DNA from: Halosimplex litoreum
GTDB taxonomy: Archaea > Halobacteriota > Halobacteria > Halobacteriales > Haloarculaceae
Length of the DNA stretch: 64,000 nucleotides
Direction: 5' to 3'
Assembly: GCF_016065055.1 (NCBI RefSeq)
Contig: NZ_CP065856.1
Span: forward strand, 3,347,836 to 3,411,835
Under the pieces are notes generated by a model that was not told the origin of the DNA, searched no databases, and was given only the letters and a program-made list of their open reading frames with translations. A program made the translations under genes and the position numbers. Shown one piece after another: positions 1-8,578 of the stretch (within the stretch, counting starts at the first letter, position 1; every line of letters begins with the position of its first letter).

Positions 1-3000
1 GTCGAGTTGCGACCGGCAGGAGGCGCCGGGGGCGACGACTTCGTCCCCGGGACTGTCGTCGACCTGGTCGTAGAGGATCGACGCGATAGCCTTGCTCATC
101 GAGTAGTGTTCGGCCTCGTAGCCGAAGCTGCCGGCCATGCCGCAACAGCCCGAATCCAGGGCGTCCACCTCGTAGCCCGCGCGTCGGAGGGCGCCGACGG
201 CGTGGTGGTCCTTCTTGATGGCTTTCTGGTGGCAGTGGCCGTGGTAGGTGAGCGACTCGGCGGGGGCGTCGAAGTCGATCGACTCGTCGAGGCGGAAGCG
301 GTCGACGTACTCGCAGACGCCGTAGGCGTTGGCCGCGACCGTCTCGACGGCCGCGCCCGAGAGCAGATCCAGGTAGTCGTGCTGGAACATCACCGCGTCT
401 GACGGTTCGACGACGACCAGATCCCAGCCGTCGGCGATCCGCGGGGCGAGTTCGTCGACGTTGCGGTCGGCGCGCTCGCGGGCGGTGTCGAGAAAGCCCT
501 TCGAGTGGGCGGCGCGGCCGCTGGCGGCCACGTCGTCGGGGACGTCGACGTGGACGCCGGCCGCTTCGAGGACGCGAACGGCCGCCTTCCCCGCTTCGGG
601 GTGGCTGTAGTTGGTGTACGTGTCGGGGAAGACCAGCGCCTTGCGCTCGGCGTCGGCCTCGGGGACGCCCGCGTCGCGGCCGGCGAACCAGTCGACGAAC
701 GACTCGCGTTCGAACGTCGGGAGCGTCCGCTCGCGGGCGATCCCCAGCACGCGCTCGGCGACGAGACCGCTCCCGGGGAGCTTCTGCAGCCAGTTCGAGA
801 CGGGCGCGGTGGCGGACCCCAGCGCGCTCAGCCGGTCGACGTTGGCGAAGACGCGCTCGCGGAGGCTCGTGCCGTGCTCTTCGTGGTGGGCGTGTTCGAC
901 CTCCGCCTTGAGCTTCGCCATGTCGACCTCGCTCGGGCAGTCTTTCGCACAGCCCTTGCAGCCGATACACAGGTCCATCACCTCGCTGACGAACTCGTCG
1001 TCGGTCGGGTCCTCGGGGAGGTCGCCGCTCATGGCTTGACGAAGCATGTTCGCCCGGCCTCGCGTGGCGGTCACCTCCTCGTCGGCCGCGCGGTAGGTCG
1101 GGCACATCACGCCGCCGGTGGTGTCCTGGCTGCCGCGACAGCCGCCGCAGCCGTGGCAGAGCTCGACCATGCCCTGCATGCCGTTGTCGTTGTCCCAGTT
1201 GAGGTCGGGCTCGAAGCCAGCATCGAAGCCGTAGTCGGGGTCGAACCGCAGGTCCTCGGTCATGTCGACGGTCCGGGCGCGGTCGGGCGCCTCGCCAGCC
1301 GCCACGTCGGCCGCGTCGACGCCGACGACCTGCCCAGGGTTCAGGAGCCAGTCGGGGTCGAAGGTGGCCTTGATGTCGCGGAACAGGTCCCACACCTCCT
1401 CGCCGTAGAGTTTCCGGTTCCACTGGGTCCGGGCGCGGCCGTCGCCGTGCTCGCCAGAGACCGACCCGTCGTACTCGACGACGAGGTCGGTCACCGCGTC
1501 GGCGATGGACTCCATCGCGGCCACGCCGTCGACGCTCTTCGTGTCGATCAGCGGCCGGATGTGCAGACAGCCCGGCCCCGCGTGGGCGTAGAAACTCGCG
1601 TAGGTGTCGTGGTCCTCCAGGACCGCCTGGAAGTCGGCGACGAACTCCGCGAGGTTCGCCGGCGGGACGGCGGTGTCCTCGATGAAACTGCCGTGTTTCG
1701 CGTCGGTCGTCCGCGAGAGCAGGATCGGCAGGCCGCTCTTGCGCAGTTTCCAGAAGCGAGCGCGGTCGGCTTCGTCGTGGGCCTCGCGGGCCGCGAACGC
1801 CCGAATCGGCGCGTCGGTCACGTCGGCTGCCCCCTCGGTCGGGCCGGTCTCGGTGGTCGCCGCGCCGACCAGGGCGTCGCCGAGCCGCTCGGCGTCCACC
1901 GTGTCGCCCACTCGGTCGGCGATCAGGTCGGCGACCCGCTGGCGCCCCTCCTCGTCGGTCTCGGCGTAGAACTCCACGAGCAGGACCGAGCCCGTGCCCT
2001 CGGGGAGCACCGAGTCGACCAGGTCGCCGAACTCCTCGGTGTCCGCGGCCAGATCCAGCAACACGTCGTCGAGCACTTCGACGGCGGCGGGGTCGTGTTC
2101 GAGGATCGGCTGGACGTCCTCCAGCGCGTCGAGCAGGTCGTCGTAGGTGAGCAGCGCCAATCCCTTCGTCTCGGGGACCGGCTCTAGCGAGACGGTCGCC
2201 TCGGTGACGATCGCGAGGGTGCCCTCGCTGCCGGCGAGCAGACGGGCGACGTTGACGGTCGCCGGAGGTCCCTCGGGAGCATCGGCGCCCTCTGCGTCCA
2301 GTGCTTCGCGGGCCTCGGCGACGAACGTGTCGAGGTTGTAGCCCGAGACGTTGCGCTTCAGCTCGGGAAACGCCGCTTCGACGGCGTCGATCTCCTCGTC
2401 GACGACCCTGGCGAGGACGGTATAGATGCGAGCTTCGAGGTCTCCGTCGGGGTCCGCGCGCTCGCGGAGTTCGTCCAGTGTCACCGCGCCGAAGCGAGTG
2501 ACGGTCCCGTCGGCGAGGACGACTTCACATTCCTCGACGTAGGCGTCGGTCTTGCCGTACTGCAGCGAGTGGGCGCCCGTGGAGTTGTTACCGATGGCAC
2601 CGCCGAGTGCGGACTTGTCTCCCCAGGCGGGGTCGGGCGCGAACTTCAGGCCGTGGGCGGCCAGCTCGGCGTTCAGCTCGCCGAGGATGGCGCCCGGCTC
2701 GGCGCGAGCCGACCGCCCGTCGGGGTCGACCGCGAGAACCCCGTCCATGTGGCGAGTGAAATCGAGGACGACGGCCTCGTTGACGCTCTGGCCCGCGAGT
2801 GACGTGCCGCCGCCCCGGGGGAGTACCGGGATGGCCCGCTCGGCGCAGTAGGAGACGACGGCTGCCACGTCGGCGGTCGACTCCGGGTAGACGACGCCGA
2901 CGGGCGTCACTTCGTAGATGCTCGCGTCCGTCGCGTACAGCTGCCGCGAGTAGTCGTCGAACCGCACCTCGCCCGCGACCCTGTCGTCTAAGTCCGCGAC

Positions 3001-3093
3001 CAGTCCCGGTCGTGCCACCGCGTCGGCCGCGTAGTCGTAGTCCGCTCGTGGGTCGCCCGCCGGGTCGGACTCCGACCGGTCGCTCGTTCCCAT
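1..3093 (-). CDS. FAD-linked oxidase fused to 4Fe-4S and CCG domains (D-lactate/glycolate dehydrogenase type); C-terminus cut by window edge
   Basis: The frame runs open from ATG at 3093 to base 1, giving 1031 visible residues. Near residue 91 is the PCMH-type FAD-binding motif RGGGTSLAGQ, followed by an FAD-oxidase C-terminal domain. Two cysteine clusters for 4Fe-4S centres follow, CHGCGGC near residue 643 and CIGCKGCAKDCP near 707. Close to the cut end is a GlpC/HdrD-type CCG motif (SGCCGMAGSFGYE near 978) and then GASCRSQ, so probably only a few tens of residues are missing. This architecture is typical of membrane-associated D-lactate or glycolate dehydrogenases that pass electrons to quinone. 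The substrate cannot be read from sequence. A TATA-like block lies about 30 bases upstream of the ATG. It is a single gene with no operon partner visible. Confidence 0.88.
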   Translation of the reverse strand, partial: MGTSDRSESDPAGDPRADYDYAADAVARPGLVADLDDRVAGEVRFDDYSRQLYATDASIYEVTPVGVVYPESTADVAAVVSYCAERAIPVLPRGGGTSLAGQSVNEAVVLDFTRHMDGVLAVDPDGRSARAEPGAILGELNAELAAHGLKFAPDPAWGDKSALGGAIGNNSTGAHSLQYGKTDAYVEECEVVLADGTVTRFGAVTLDELRERADPDGDLEARIYTVLARVVDEEIDAVEAAFPELKRNVSGYNLDTFVAEAREALDAEGADAPEGPPATVNVARLLAGSEGTLAIVTEATVSLEPVPETKGLALLTYDDLLDALEDVQPILEHDPAAVEVLDDVLLDLAADTEEFGDLVDSVLPEGTGSVLLVEFYAETDEEGRQRVADLIADRVGDTVDAERLGDALVGAATTETGPTEGAADVTDAPIRAFAAREAHDEADRARFWKLRKSGLPILLSRTTDAKHGSFIEDTAVPPANLAEFVADFQAVLEDHDTYASFYAHAGPGCLHIRPLIDTKSVDGVAAMESIADAVTDLVVEYDGSVSGEHGDGRARTQWNRKLYGEEVWDLFRDIKATFDPDWLLNPGQVVGVDAADVAAGEAPDRARTVDMTEDLRFDPDYGFDAGFEPDLNWDNDNGMQGMVELCHGCGGCRGSQDTTGGVMCPTYRAADEEVTATRGRANMLRQAMSGDLPEDPTDDEFVSEVMDLCIGCKGCAKDCPSEVDMAKLKAEVEHAHHEEHGTSLRERVFANVDRLSALGSATAPVSNWLQKLPGSGLVAERVLGIARERTLPTFERESFVDWFAGRDAGVPEADAERKALVFPDTYTNYSHPEAGKAAVRVLEAAGVHVDVPDDVAASGRAAHSKGFLDTARERADRNVDELAPRIADGWDLVVVEPSDAVMFQHDYLDLLSGAAVETVAANAYGVCEYVDRFRLDESIDFDAPAESLTYHGHCHQKAIKKDHHAVGALRRAGYEVDALDSGCCGMAGSFGYEAEHYSMSKAIASILYDQVDDSPGDEVVAPGASCRSQLD

Positions 3094-3556
3094 GCTCCAT
3101 GGCTACGCGACTCGGTGGATTAAACCCCAGCCATCGCTAGCGGGGGCGGTTCGGTCGACGGGAGAGTGGCGGCCGGAGGCCGCCGCCCGTCGCGATGTCA
3201 AAAAGCTACCCGTAGCCGAGTAGCCGTTCCGATGACAGCACCACGGTAGTGGGCCAGTGGTGGTGGTGGCTGCAGTGGCTGGCAGTGGCTAGTTCGCGTG
3301 CGATACTCGTCGGCTCGGGGTCGTCCCCCGACGGCTCGAACGTGCTCGGCCGGACGCTGTTTCACTCCGACCGTTGCATTTCCACATCTGGCGCTTTCGG
3401 ACATAAGTCTTGTCTACAATGAAGTGGTGTGGTCCTAATATCGATTATCCGTACACGAATTCTCGGAACGATCGATCGCGACTGGTTCGCGAAGGGAGCC
3501 GAACGGCGGAGTTCGAACGGGAGCGCCGCCACCGTGGTGGCGGGTGCGAGAACCGA
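3094..3556. other. 463-base intergenic region with no convincing gene
   Basis: This stretch lies between the start of the dehydrogenase and the stop of the KaiC-like gene, both on the minus strand. It holds the dehydrogenase promoter, a GT/GGC-rich low-complexity patch near 3245-3295 (runs such as CAGTGGTGGTGGTGGC) and two CTAG tetramers (near 3137 and 3289). A 68-codon minus-strand frame at 3198-3404 has no family-like features and is probably chance. I see no RNA gene. Confidence 0.5.
3117..3128 (-). promoter_or_regulatory. TATA-like promoter of the FAD/Fe-S dehydrogenase
   Basis: On the minus strand the block GGTTTAATCC lies about 25-33 bases before the ATG at 3093, the usual place for a haloarchaeal leaderless or short-leader promoter. 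Inferred from spacing and AT content only. Confidence 0.4.
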
Positions 3557-4243
3557 TCAGAACTCCTGCCAGTCGGTGGGCTGGCCGGCGAGGCCGAGGA
3601 CGCGAGCCTCGCGGCGGCCGTCTTCCTCGCGGATCTCGATCATGCCGTCGAAGGCCTGTTTGATGACCTGCAGGGTCTGGTCGTCGTGGGCCGAGGAGTC
3701 GATGGTGAACAGGCCGAGGTAGCCGGCGGAGTCGAACCGCGAGGAGAGGACGTGGCAGAACTTGAAGACGGTCTTGCGGTCCGTGTAGGTGAGCATCGTC
3801 GACAGCGAGGTGAGCGCGAAGCGCCCGTTGTCGGCGCCGTTGTTGTGGAGGTACTCGAGGCACTCGGTGATCCCGATACCGATGCCGGTGAGATCGCCGG
3901 GCGAGGAGACGTGGTAGACGTAGCTGCCGGCGGCGGTGGCCTCGCCGCGGCGGCTGCCGTCGCCGCGGCAGTCGACGACGCTGATCCTCGATTCGTCCGC
4001 TCGGGGCGCGCGATCGAGGAAGTCTTCGAGGACGTTCTCGGCGCGGTCGCCCGTGGTGACGACGAGCGAGCCCTGGTCGCGCTCGGCACCGTCGGCCAGC
4101 ACCGACAGCGCCAGGTCCTCTTTGCCGCTCATGGCGGGGCCGGAGACGAGGATGTTCGACCCCGGGCGGACCGACTCCAACGCCTCGAAGTCGAGCACGT
4201 CGGTCAGATCGTACATCGTCTCGGAATCACTACTCCTCGACAT
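3557..4243 (-). CDS. KaiC/RAD55-like ATPase with degenerate P-loop, paired with response regulator
   Basis: A 228-residue protein resembling the haloarchaeal RAD55/KaiC-like family found next to signal-transduction genes. The P-loop is GPAMSGKE (residues about 35-42), with Glu where a Ser or Thr normally binds the Mg-nucleotide, so ATP hydrolysis may be weak or absent. The body alternates hydrophobic strands and helices as in a RecA fold. The ATG at 4243 lies inside the response-regulator gene (14-base overlap), implying translational coupling. Such proteins probably act as output or partner modules for a two-component regulator; this is inference from the gene pair. Confidence 0.7.
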   Translation of the reverse strand: MSRSSDSETMYDLTDVLDFEALESVRPGSNILVSGPAMSGKEDLALSVLADGAERDQGSLVVTTGDRAENVLEDFLDRAPRADESRISVVDCRGDGSRRGEATAAGSYVYHVSSPGDLTGIGIGITECLEYLHNNGADNGRFALTSLSTMLTYTDRKTVFKFCHVLSSRFDSAGYLGLFTIDSSAHDDQTLQVIKQAFDGMIEIREEDGRREARVLGLAGQPTDWQEF

Positions 4244-4811
4244 CGCTCAGTCCCCGCAGGGTCGCGATGAAGTCTTCGTCGTCGTCGATACCACCCAACG
4301 TGTCCGACAGGTCCTCCTGCAGTTCGTCCACCCGTTCGCGGAGTCCGAGATACTCCTCGTTGTCGGCGAGTTCGGCGCTGCTCTTGGTCGCTTCGAGCGT
4401 CGCCTGTTTCTCGACCAGCGAGTAGTACTCCTGTAGCATGTCGTCGTAAGCCGACCGTTCCAGCAGGTTCTCGACCGTCTCGTGGAGCTGCTGGCTCCGG
4501 ATCGGCTTGCAGAGATACGCGTCGAACCCCATCTCCAGGATGTCGAAGTCGGGCTCGACCGCCGTCACCATCGCCACCCTGCAGTCGAGCTCACGCTCTC
4601 GGATCCGCGCTAACACCTCGTCACCGGAGAGCCCCGGCATCATCCGGTCGAGGAGGACCACGTCGACCTCGTCGTCGAGTTCGGCCAGTCCCTCGTCGCC
4701 GCTCCCGGCCATCCGGACCGCGTAGTCGTCGGCGAGCCAGAGGTTGTACGTCTCCGCGACGTCGGGCTCGTCCTCGACGATGAGCACGACTGGCGTTTCC
4801 GATCCTGTCAT
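4230..4811 (-). CDS. HalX-domain response regulator
   Basis: A 193-residue two-domain protein. Residues about 7-120 form a receiver domain with acidic pocket E13/D14, phospho-acceptor Asp55 in VVLLDRMMP, a conserved Thr in AMVTAVEP and Lys in CKPIRS. Residues about 125-185 match the helical HalX domain, which follows receiver domains in haloarchaea. No DNA-binding domain is evident, so output is probably through protein partners; the overlapping KaiC-like gene is the obvious candidate. No histidine kinase is adjacent. The start is ATG at 4811; the MBL-fold gene is divergent. Confidence 0.9.
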   Translation of the reverse strand: MTGSETPVVLIVEDEPDVAETYNLWLADDYAVRMAGSGDEGLAELDDEVDVVLLDRMMPGLSGDEVLARIRERELDCRVAMVTAVEPDFDILEMGFDAYLCKPIRSQQLHETVENLLERSAYDDMLQEYYSLVEKQATLEATKSSAELADNEEYLGLRERVDELQEDLSDTLGGIDDDEDFIATLRGLSDVEE

Positions 4812-5034
4812 CTGCTCTCTACGGCGTCGTTATCGTTCATCACACATAGCCCTGTGGGTCCGAGTCGTTCGCGTGATAGCGCCACGTGACGGGTTTTCCT
4901 CCGTCTCGCCGACCTCGCGGAACCCCCGATGGTCGCCCCGACCGCGGCGGTCGTGGCACGGAGCCCCGACCCCGGTCGCGCCGGGCCAGTCGCGAACCGG
5001 TACCCTCACCGCTCCGGCGCGAGTATCGACGGCC

Positions 5035-5610
5035 GTGATCGAAAACGTCGCCCGCGGCCAGCAGGTCTTCACCAGCAACGCCTTCCTCGTCACCGGCGAG
5101 CGCACCGTCCTCGTCGACGCCGGCAGCGAGTTCGACGCCGCCGCCGAAGTCCGCGACCGCGACACTGCCCTCGACGCCGTCGTCCTCACCCACACCCATC
5201 CCGACCACGTCGGCAACACTGGTGCCCTCGTCGAGGCGTTCGACTGCGACGTGTGGGGCTTCGACCCCGACCACGAACTCGTCGACCACGCCATCGCCGA
5301 CGGCGACTCCGTCCAGATAGGCGACCACAGCTACGAGGCGTTGCACACCCCCGGTCACAAGGACGACCACCTCTGTCTCTACGCCGCCGGCCCCGAGGTC
5401 CTGTTCGCGGGTGACCTCGTGTTCGCCAACGGGAGCTTCGGCCGGACGGACCTCCCCGAGGGCGACCGCGGAGTCCTGATCGACAACATCGAGTACCTCC
5501 GCGACGCCGTCTCGCCGGAACTGGCCGAGATGCACACCGGCCACGGCCCCAGCGTCACAGAGGACCCCTACGACCACGTCGAGGCTGCGCTCCGGGCCGC
5601 GAAGTTCTGA
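5035..5610 (+). CDS. MBL-fold metallo-hydrolase
   Basis: I chose GTG at 5035 because the protein then begins VIENVARGQQVFTSN, matching the N-terminus of short haloarchaeal MBL hydrolases; the open frame further upstream is low-complexity and overlaps the divergent gene. The 191-residue product has the metal motif HTHPDH, a second-shell His in LHTPGHKDDH, the Asp of FAGDLVF and a final metal His in HTGHGP. This is the glyoxalase II/beta-lactamase superfamily: a small Zn-dependent hydrolase, often acting on thioesters such as hydroxyacyl-glutathione analogues. The substrate is unknown. Confidence 0.88.
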   Translation: MIENVARGQQVFTSNAFLVTGERTVLVDAGSEFDAAAEVRDRDTALDAVVLTHTHPDHVGNTGALVEAFDCDVWGFDPDHELVDHAIADGDSVQIGDHSYEALHTPGHKDDHLCLYAAGPEVLFAGDLVFANGSFGRTDLPEGDRGVLIDNIEYLRDAVSPELAEMHTGHGPSVTEDPYDHVEAALRAAKF

Positions 5611-5733
5611 GACGGCGGCGGGGTCCGAGGTCTCGTGACCGAACGCCTCCAGTACGGCAAATAGCGGTGCGGCGGTCCGGGCCGTCGTGCGTGTCCTCAC
5701 GAGACCCGGACCGGGCGGGACGGCTCCCCGTCG

Positions 5734-6903
5734 TCAGAACGAGTCTTTGATCTTCTCGAAGAAGCCCTGGCCGACGTCGACCTCCTCGCCGCCGGCCTCG
5801 GCGAAAGCCTCGAGGGCTTCGCGCTGTTCGGCGTTGAGGTCGTCGGGCGTGACGACCTGGACCTGGACGTACAGGTCGCCGTCACCGCGCCGTCGGAGGC
5901 GGGGCATGCCCTTGCCGGAGAGCCGGAACGTCTCGCCGCTCTGGGTGCCGGCGGGCACGTCGAGTTCGACGGCGCCGTCGACGGTCGACACCTCGACGGT
6001 GTCGCCGAAGACAGCCTGCGGGAAGGAGATGGGCTCCTGGTGGTGCAGGTCGGCGCCCTCGCGGTCGAAGTCCGGATGCTCCCGCACCGAGACCTCGATC
6101 AGCAGGTCGCCTTTGGGGCCGCCGCGCTCCCCGGGGGCGCCTTCACGCTCCATGCGGAGGGTCTGGCCGTCCTCGATACCGGCGGGGATCTCGACGGAGA
6201 GGCTGGCGTCCTCGCGGACGACGCCGTCGCCGCGACAGGTCGAACAGGTCTCCTCGTAGACGGTGCCCTCGCCCTCGCAGCGCCGGCAGGTCTGGCGTTG
6301 CTGGACTCGGCCCATCGGCGTCTGCTGGGTGGTCGTGGTCTGGCCGCGCCCGTTGCACTCGGGACACTGCCGGGAGTCGGTATCGGGTGGGTGGCCCTGG
6401 CCGTTGCAGTCGGGACAGCTGTCCGGGCGGGTGACGTTCAGTTCCTTCTCGACGCCGTGGTAGGCGTCTTCGAGGTCGATCTCGAGGGTCGTTCGGAGGT
6501 CCCGGCCTTGTCGAGGCCTGTTCGAGTCGCCGCGGCCGCCGCCCCCACCGAAGAACGTCTCGAAGATGTCGGACATGTCGCCGAAGGGCCCTTGGCCGCC
6601 GCCACCGCCCATGCCCCCCATACCGCCCATCCCCCCCACGCCGCCGGCACCGCCGTTGTCGGTGGCGCCGTGTTTGTCTGCCTCGACGTAGCGGTCGTGG
6701 CCGAGCTGGTCGTACATCTGCCGTTGTTCCTCGTCGGTGAGGACCTCCTTGGCTTTCTTGACCTGCTTGAACTTCTCCTCGGCGTCGTCCTCGTCGCTCA
6801 CGTCGGGGTGATACTCCCGGGCTTTCTCCCGGTAGGCCTCCTGGATATCCTCCTCGCTGGCGTCTCGGGAAACCCCCAGCACCTCGTAGAAGTCCTCGCT
6901 CAT
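5734..6903 (-). CDS. dnaJ: Chaperone DnaJ (Hsp40)
   Basis: A 389-residue class I DnaJ. The J domain covers residues 1-70 with the DnaK-activating HPD motif at 32-34. A Gly/Phe-rich linker follows, here very Met/Gly-rich (repeated GGMGG). Then comes a complete zinc domain with four CxxCxGxG motifs (CPDCNGQG, CPECNGRG, CRRCEGEG, CSTCRGDG) and the beta-rich substrate-binding C-terminal domains. It presents unfolded proteins to DnaK and stimulates its ATPase. DnaK and GrpE are not in the window. The gene starts 31 bases after the stop of the lipoprotein gene, so the two may be co-transcribed. Confidence 0.97.
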   Translation of the reverse strand: MSEDFYEVLGVSRDASEEDIQEAYREKAREYHPDVSDEDDAEEKFKQVKKAKEVLTDEEQRQMYDQLGHDRYVEADKHGATDNGGAGGVGGMGGMGGMGGGGGQGPFGDMSDIFETFFGGGGGRGDSNRPRQGRDLRTTLEIDLEDAYHGVEKELNVTRPDSCPDCNGQGHPPDTDSRQCPECNGRGQTTTTQQTPMGRVQQRQTCRRCEGEGTVYEETCSTCRGDGVVREDASLSVEIPAGIEDGQTLRMEREGAPGERGGPKGDLLIEVSVREHPDFDREGADLHHQEPISFPQAVFGDTVEVSTVDGAVELDVPAGTQSGETFRLSGKGMPRLRRRGDGDLYVQVQVVTPDDLNAEQREALEAFAEAGGEEVDVGQGFFEKIKDSF

Positions 6904-6934
6904 CGCTTGTGCCGGTGTAGTCGATTGAGGTACT

Positions 6935-7831
6935 TCAATAGAACGGGTCTCGACTCGCGGCGGTCTCGACCGGAGTGTCGTCGGTCTCGGGCGGCATCGA
7001 GGCCGTCTCGGACGGCGTCGAGGCTGGCTCGATCGCTACTTCGTAGTCCCGGTCGTCGCCGGGGTAGTCGAACGCGAAGGACATCGACCCCTCGTCGTAG
7101 AACACGTCGTAGCGGACGGAGTTCGAGGCCGTCTCGCCGGGCGGGACCGTCACGTCGACCCGCTTCGGGAGGCCGCTGTGACGGAAGCCCGCGAGGAAGC
7201 GCCCCTCGCGGTCGCCGTCGTTGGTAGCGGTCACGCCGAGTTCGATCGAGCCGTCAGCGGGGATGGGCTCGGGGATCGACACGCTCGATAGCGAGAGGTC
7301 GGGCGCCGAGGCCAGCTCCGTCACGTCCGACCCCGACAGCGGGTAACGACGACCGTCCACCGCGAGCGCGGCGCTCTCGGTCTCGACGGTCGGCACGTCG
7401 AATCGGAGAGCGCCCTCTCGTCGCTCGTCCGTGTACACCGACGATACGCCGGGCGTCCGGTTGTGTATCCCCTCGACGGATCGCGCCGGCTCGAACCGCC
7501 GGTCCACGAGTTCGAGCGCGAACGCCTCGGGCGGTCGACCGAGTTCGCCGGCCGGCAGGGAGACGAACGCGAACTGGGAACGGGTCGGCTCGGTCACGCC
7601 GATGCCGTCCACGTTCACGATGTGACGGTACGACGCCCGGAGGACCGTCGGGACCGTCGGGAGCGACTCGGTGGCGGTAGACTCCGCCGTCGCTGTGGAA
7701 GTGGCCGTCTCGCTCGTTGCAGGCGGAGTATCTCGGCCCGGAGAGTCCGTTTCGGGCGAATCGGGTCCGCCGGCACAGCCGGCGAAGCCGGTCGCGAGCG
7801 GCAGGGCGGCGAGGAACTGGCGGCGACGTAT
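6935..7831 (-). CDS. Tat-exported lipoprotein of unknown function, apparent ATA start
   Basis: The frame can be followed upstream of an internal GTG (7618) to 7831 and there encodes a textbook signal: RRRQFLAALPLATGFAGC, i.e. a Tat-type twin arginine and a lipobox (GFAGC). No ATG, GTG or TTG precedes the arginines before the stop; the codon in the expected start position is ATA (7831-7829). A TATA-like box TTACTATA lies 20-27 bases upstream, as expected of a leaderless transcript starting there. The mature part (about 275 residues) begins with a Ser/Thr/Pro-rich spacer, as in haloarchaeal lipoproteins, followed by beta-rich sequence and an acidic Thr/Pro-rich tail. Function unknown. Starting at GTG 7618 would remove the export signal, so I prefer the long form. 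Confidence 0.65.
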   Translation of the reverse strand: MRRRQFLAALPLATGFAGCAGGPDSPETDSPGRDTPPATSETATSTATAESTATESLPTVPTVLRASYRHIVNVDGIGVTEPTRSQFAFVSLPAGELGRPPEAFALELVDRRFEPARSVEGIHNRTPGVSSVYTDERREGALRFDVPTVETESAALAVDGRRYPLSGSDVTELASAPDLSLSSVSIPEPIPADGSIELGVTATNDGDREGRFLAGFRHSGLPKRVDVTVPPGETASNSVRYDVFYDEGSMSFAFDYPGDDRDYEVAIEPASTPSETASMPPETDDTPVETAASRDPFY

Positions 7832-7850
7832 GCCGAAGCGTCCCGCGCCC

Positions 7851-7858
7851 TATAGTAA
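7851..7858 (-). promoter_or_regulatory. TATA box of the lipoprotein gene
   Basis: Minus-strand TTACTATA, 20-27 bases upstream of the ATA at 7831. It supports initiation at or very near that codon. Confidence 0.5.
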
Positions 7859-7890
7859 GTGTCTTCTGTCCGGAACGAACCCGTTCGGAC

Positions 7891-8511
7891 TCAGTCTCGA
7901 TACGGCGGCTCGTCGAATGCCGCGCTGCAGCCGTCGCAGACGGCGACGATACCCCCGTCGTCCAGCGTCAGCGTCAGCGCGTCGCTCCCGCAGTCGGGAC
8001 ACGGTGCCGGGACGCGCTCGGTGTCGCAGCCCGGACAGACGAACGCGAGTTCGTCCCCGCTGGCGTCGAGCGCGAAATCGGCCTCGCCGCAGCCGAGACA
8101 GCGAACGGGCACGCGAACGTCGGCTGTTTCGCGGGGCGCACCGACGGCGAGTGCGACCAGATCCGATTCGCCGCGGTTGTACCCCGACTGGTACTCCTCG
8201 GGGGCGAACCGGACCGCCTCGGCCGCCTCGACGGTGATCTCGCGGGCGGTCTGAAGAGCGCCAGCGTCGTCGGGGTCGTCAGGGTCGCGACCGGGGAGCG
8301 TCTCGAAGGTCGCGGTTCCGTCGAGGACGACGAAGACCTCCTCTTGGTCGACGTGAGCGTGGAGGCCGCTCGGGAACCCCTCACCCGGGGGGACTCGGTA
8401 GCGGTTGATCGACACGCCGTCGGTGCCCAGCGGGCCGGAGAGCCCGCGGCGGTCGGTACCCGCCGCCGATACGTCGGTCGGCTCGTCGTCGTCGAACGCG
8501 ACGCGTTCCAT
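7891..8511 (-). CDS. Cupin domain protein with C-terminal double zinc ribbon
   Basis: A 206-residue protein. Residues about 35-130 form a single cupin barrel with the metal-binding pattern HAHVDQEEVFVV (His, His, Glu) and a later strand motif. Residues about 140-200 contain four CxxC pairs (CLGC, CPGC, CPDC, CDGC), enough for two zinc sites. Cupins include isomerases, dioxygenases and sugar-binding sensors, and I cannot tell which applies here. The zinc ribbons suggest nucleic-acid or protein contact. The gene stands alone on the minus strand between the lipoprotein and the DUF5789-like gene. Confidence 0.75.
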   Translation of the reverse strand: MERVAFDDDEPTDVSAAGTDRRGLSGPLGTDGVSINRYRVPPGEGFPSGLHAHVDQEEVFVVLDGTATFETLPGRDPDDPDDAGALQTAREITVEAAEAVRFAPEEYQSGYNRGESDLVALAVGAPRETADVRVPVRCLGCGEADFALDASGDELAFVCPGCDTERVPAPCPDCGSDALTLTLDDGGIVAVCDGCSAAFDEPPYRD

Positions 8512-8578
8512 GTCGGCCAGTCAGGTTCGACCGAGAAATTTCTGTGGGCGGATGCCCCGATGGCCGGTGAACTCCGTC

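Noticed and set aside
505-2187. Long open frame on the plus strand (about 560 codons).
   Set aside because: It is the antisense shadow of the FAD/Fe-S dehydrogenase; high GC leaves the complementary frame open. The composition (Val/Arg/Gly-rich, no motif) is typical of a shadow.
3198-3404. 68-codon minus-strand frame upstream of the dehydrogenase.
   Set aside because: No family resemblance, mixed codon usage and low-complexity DNA beneath it.
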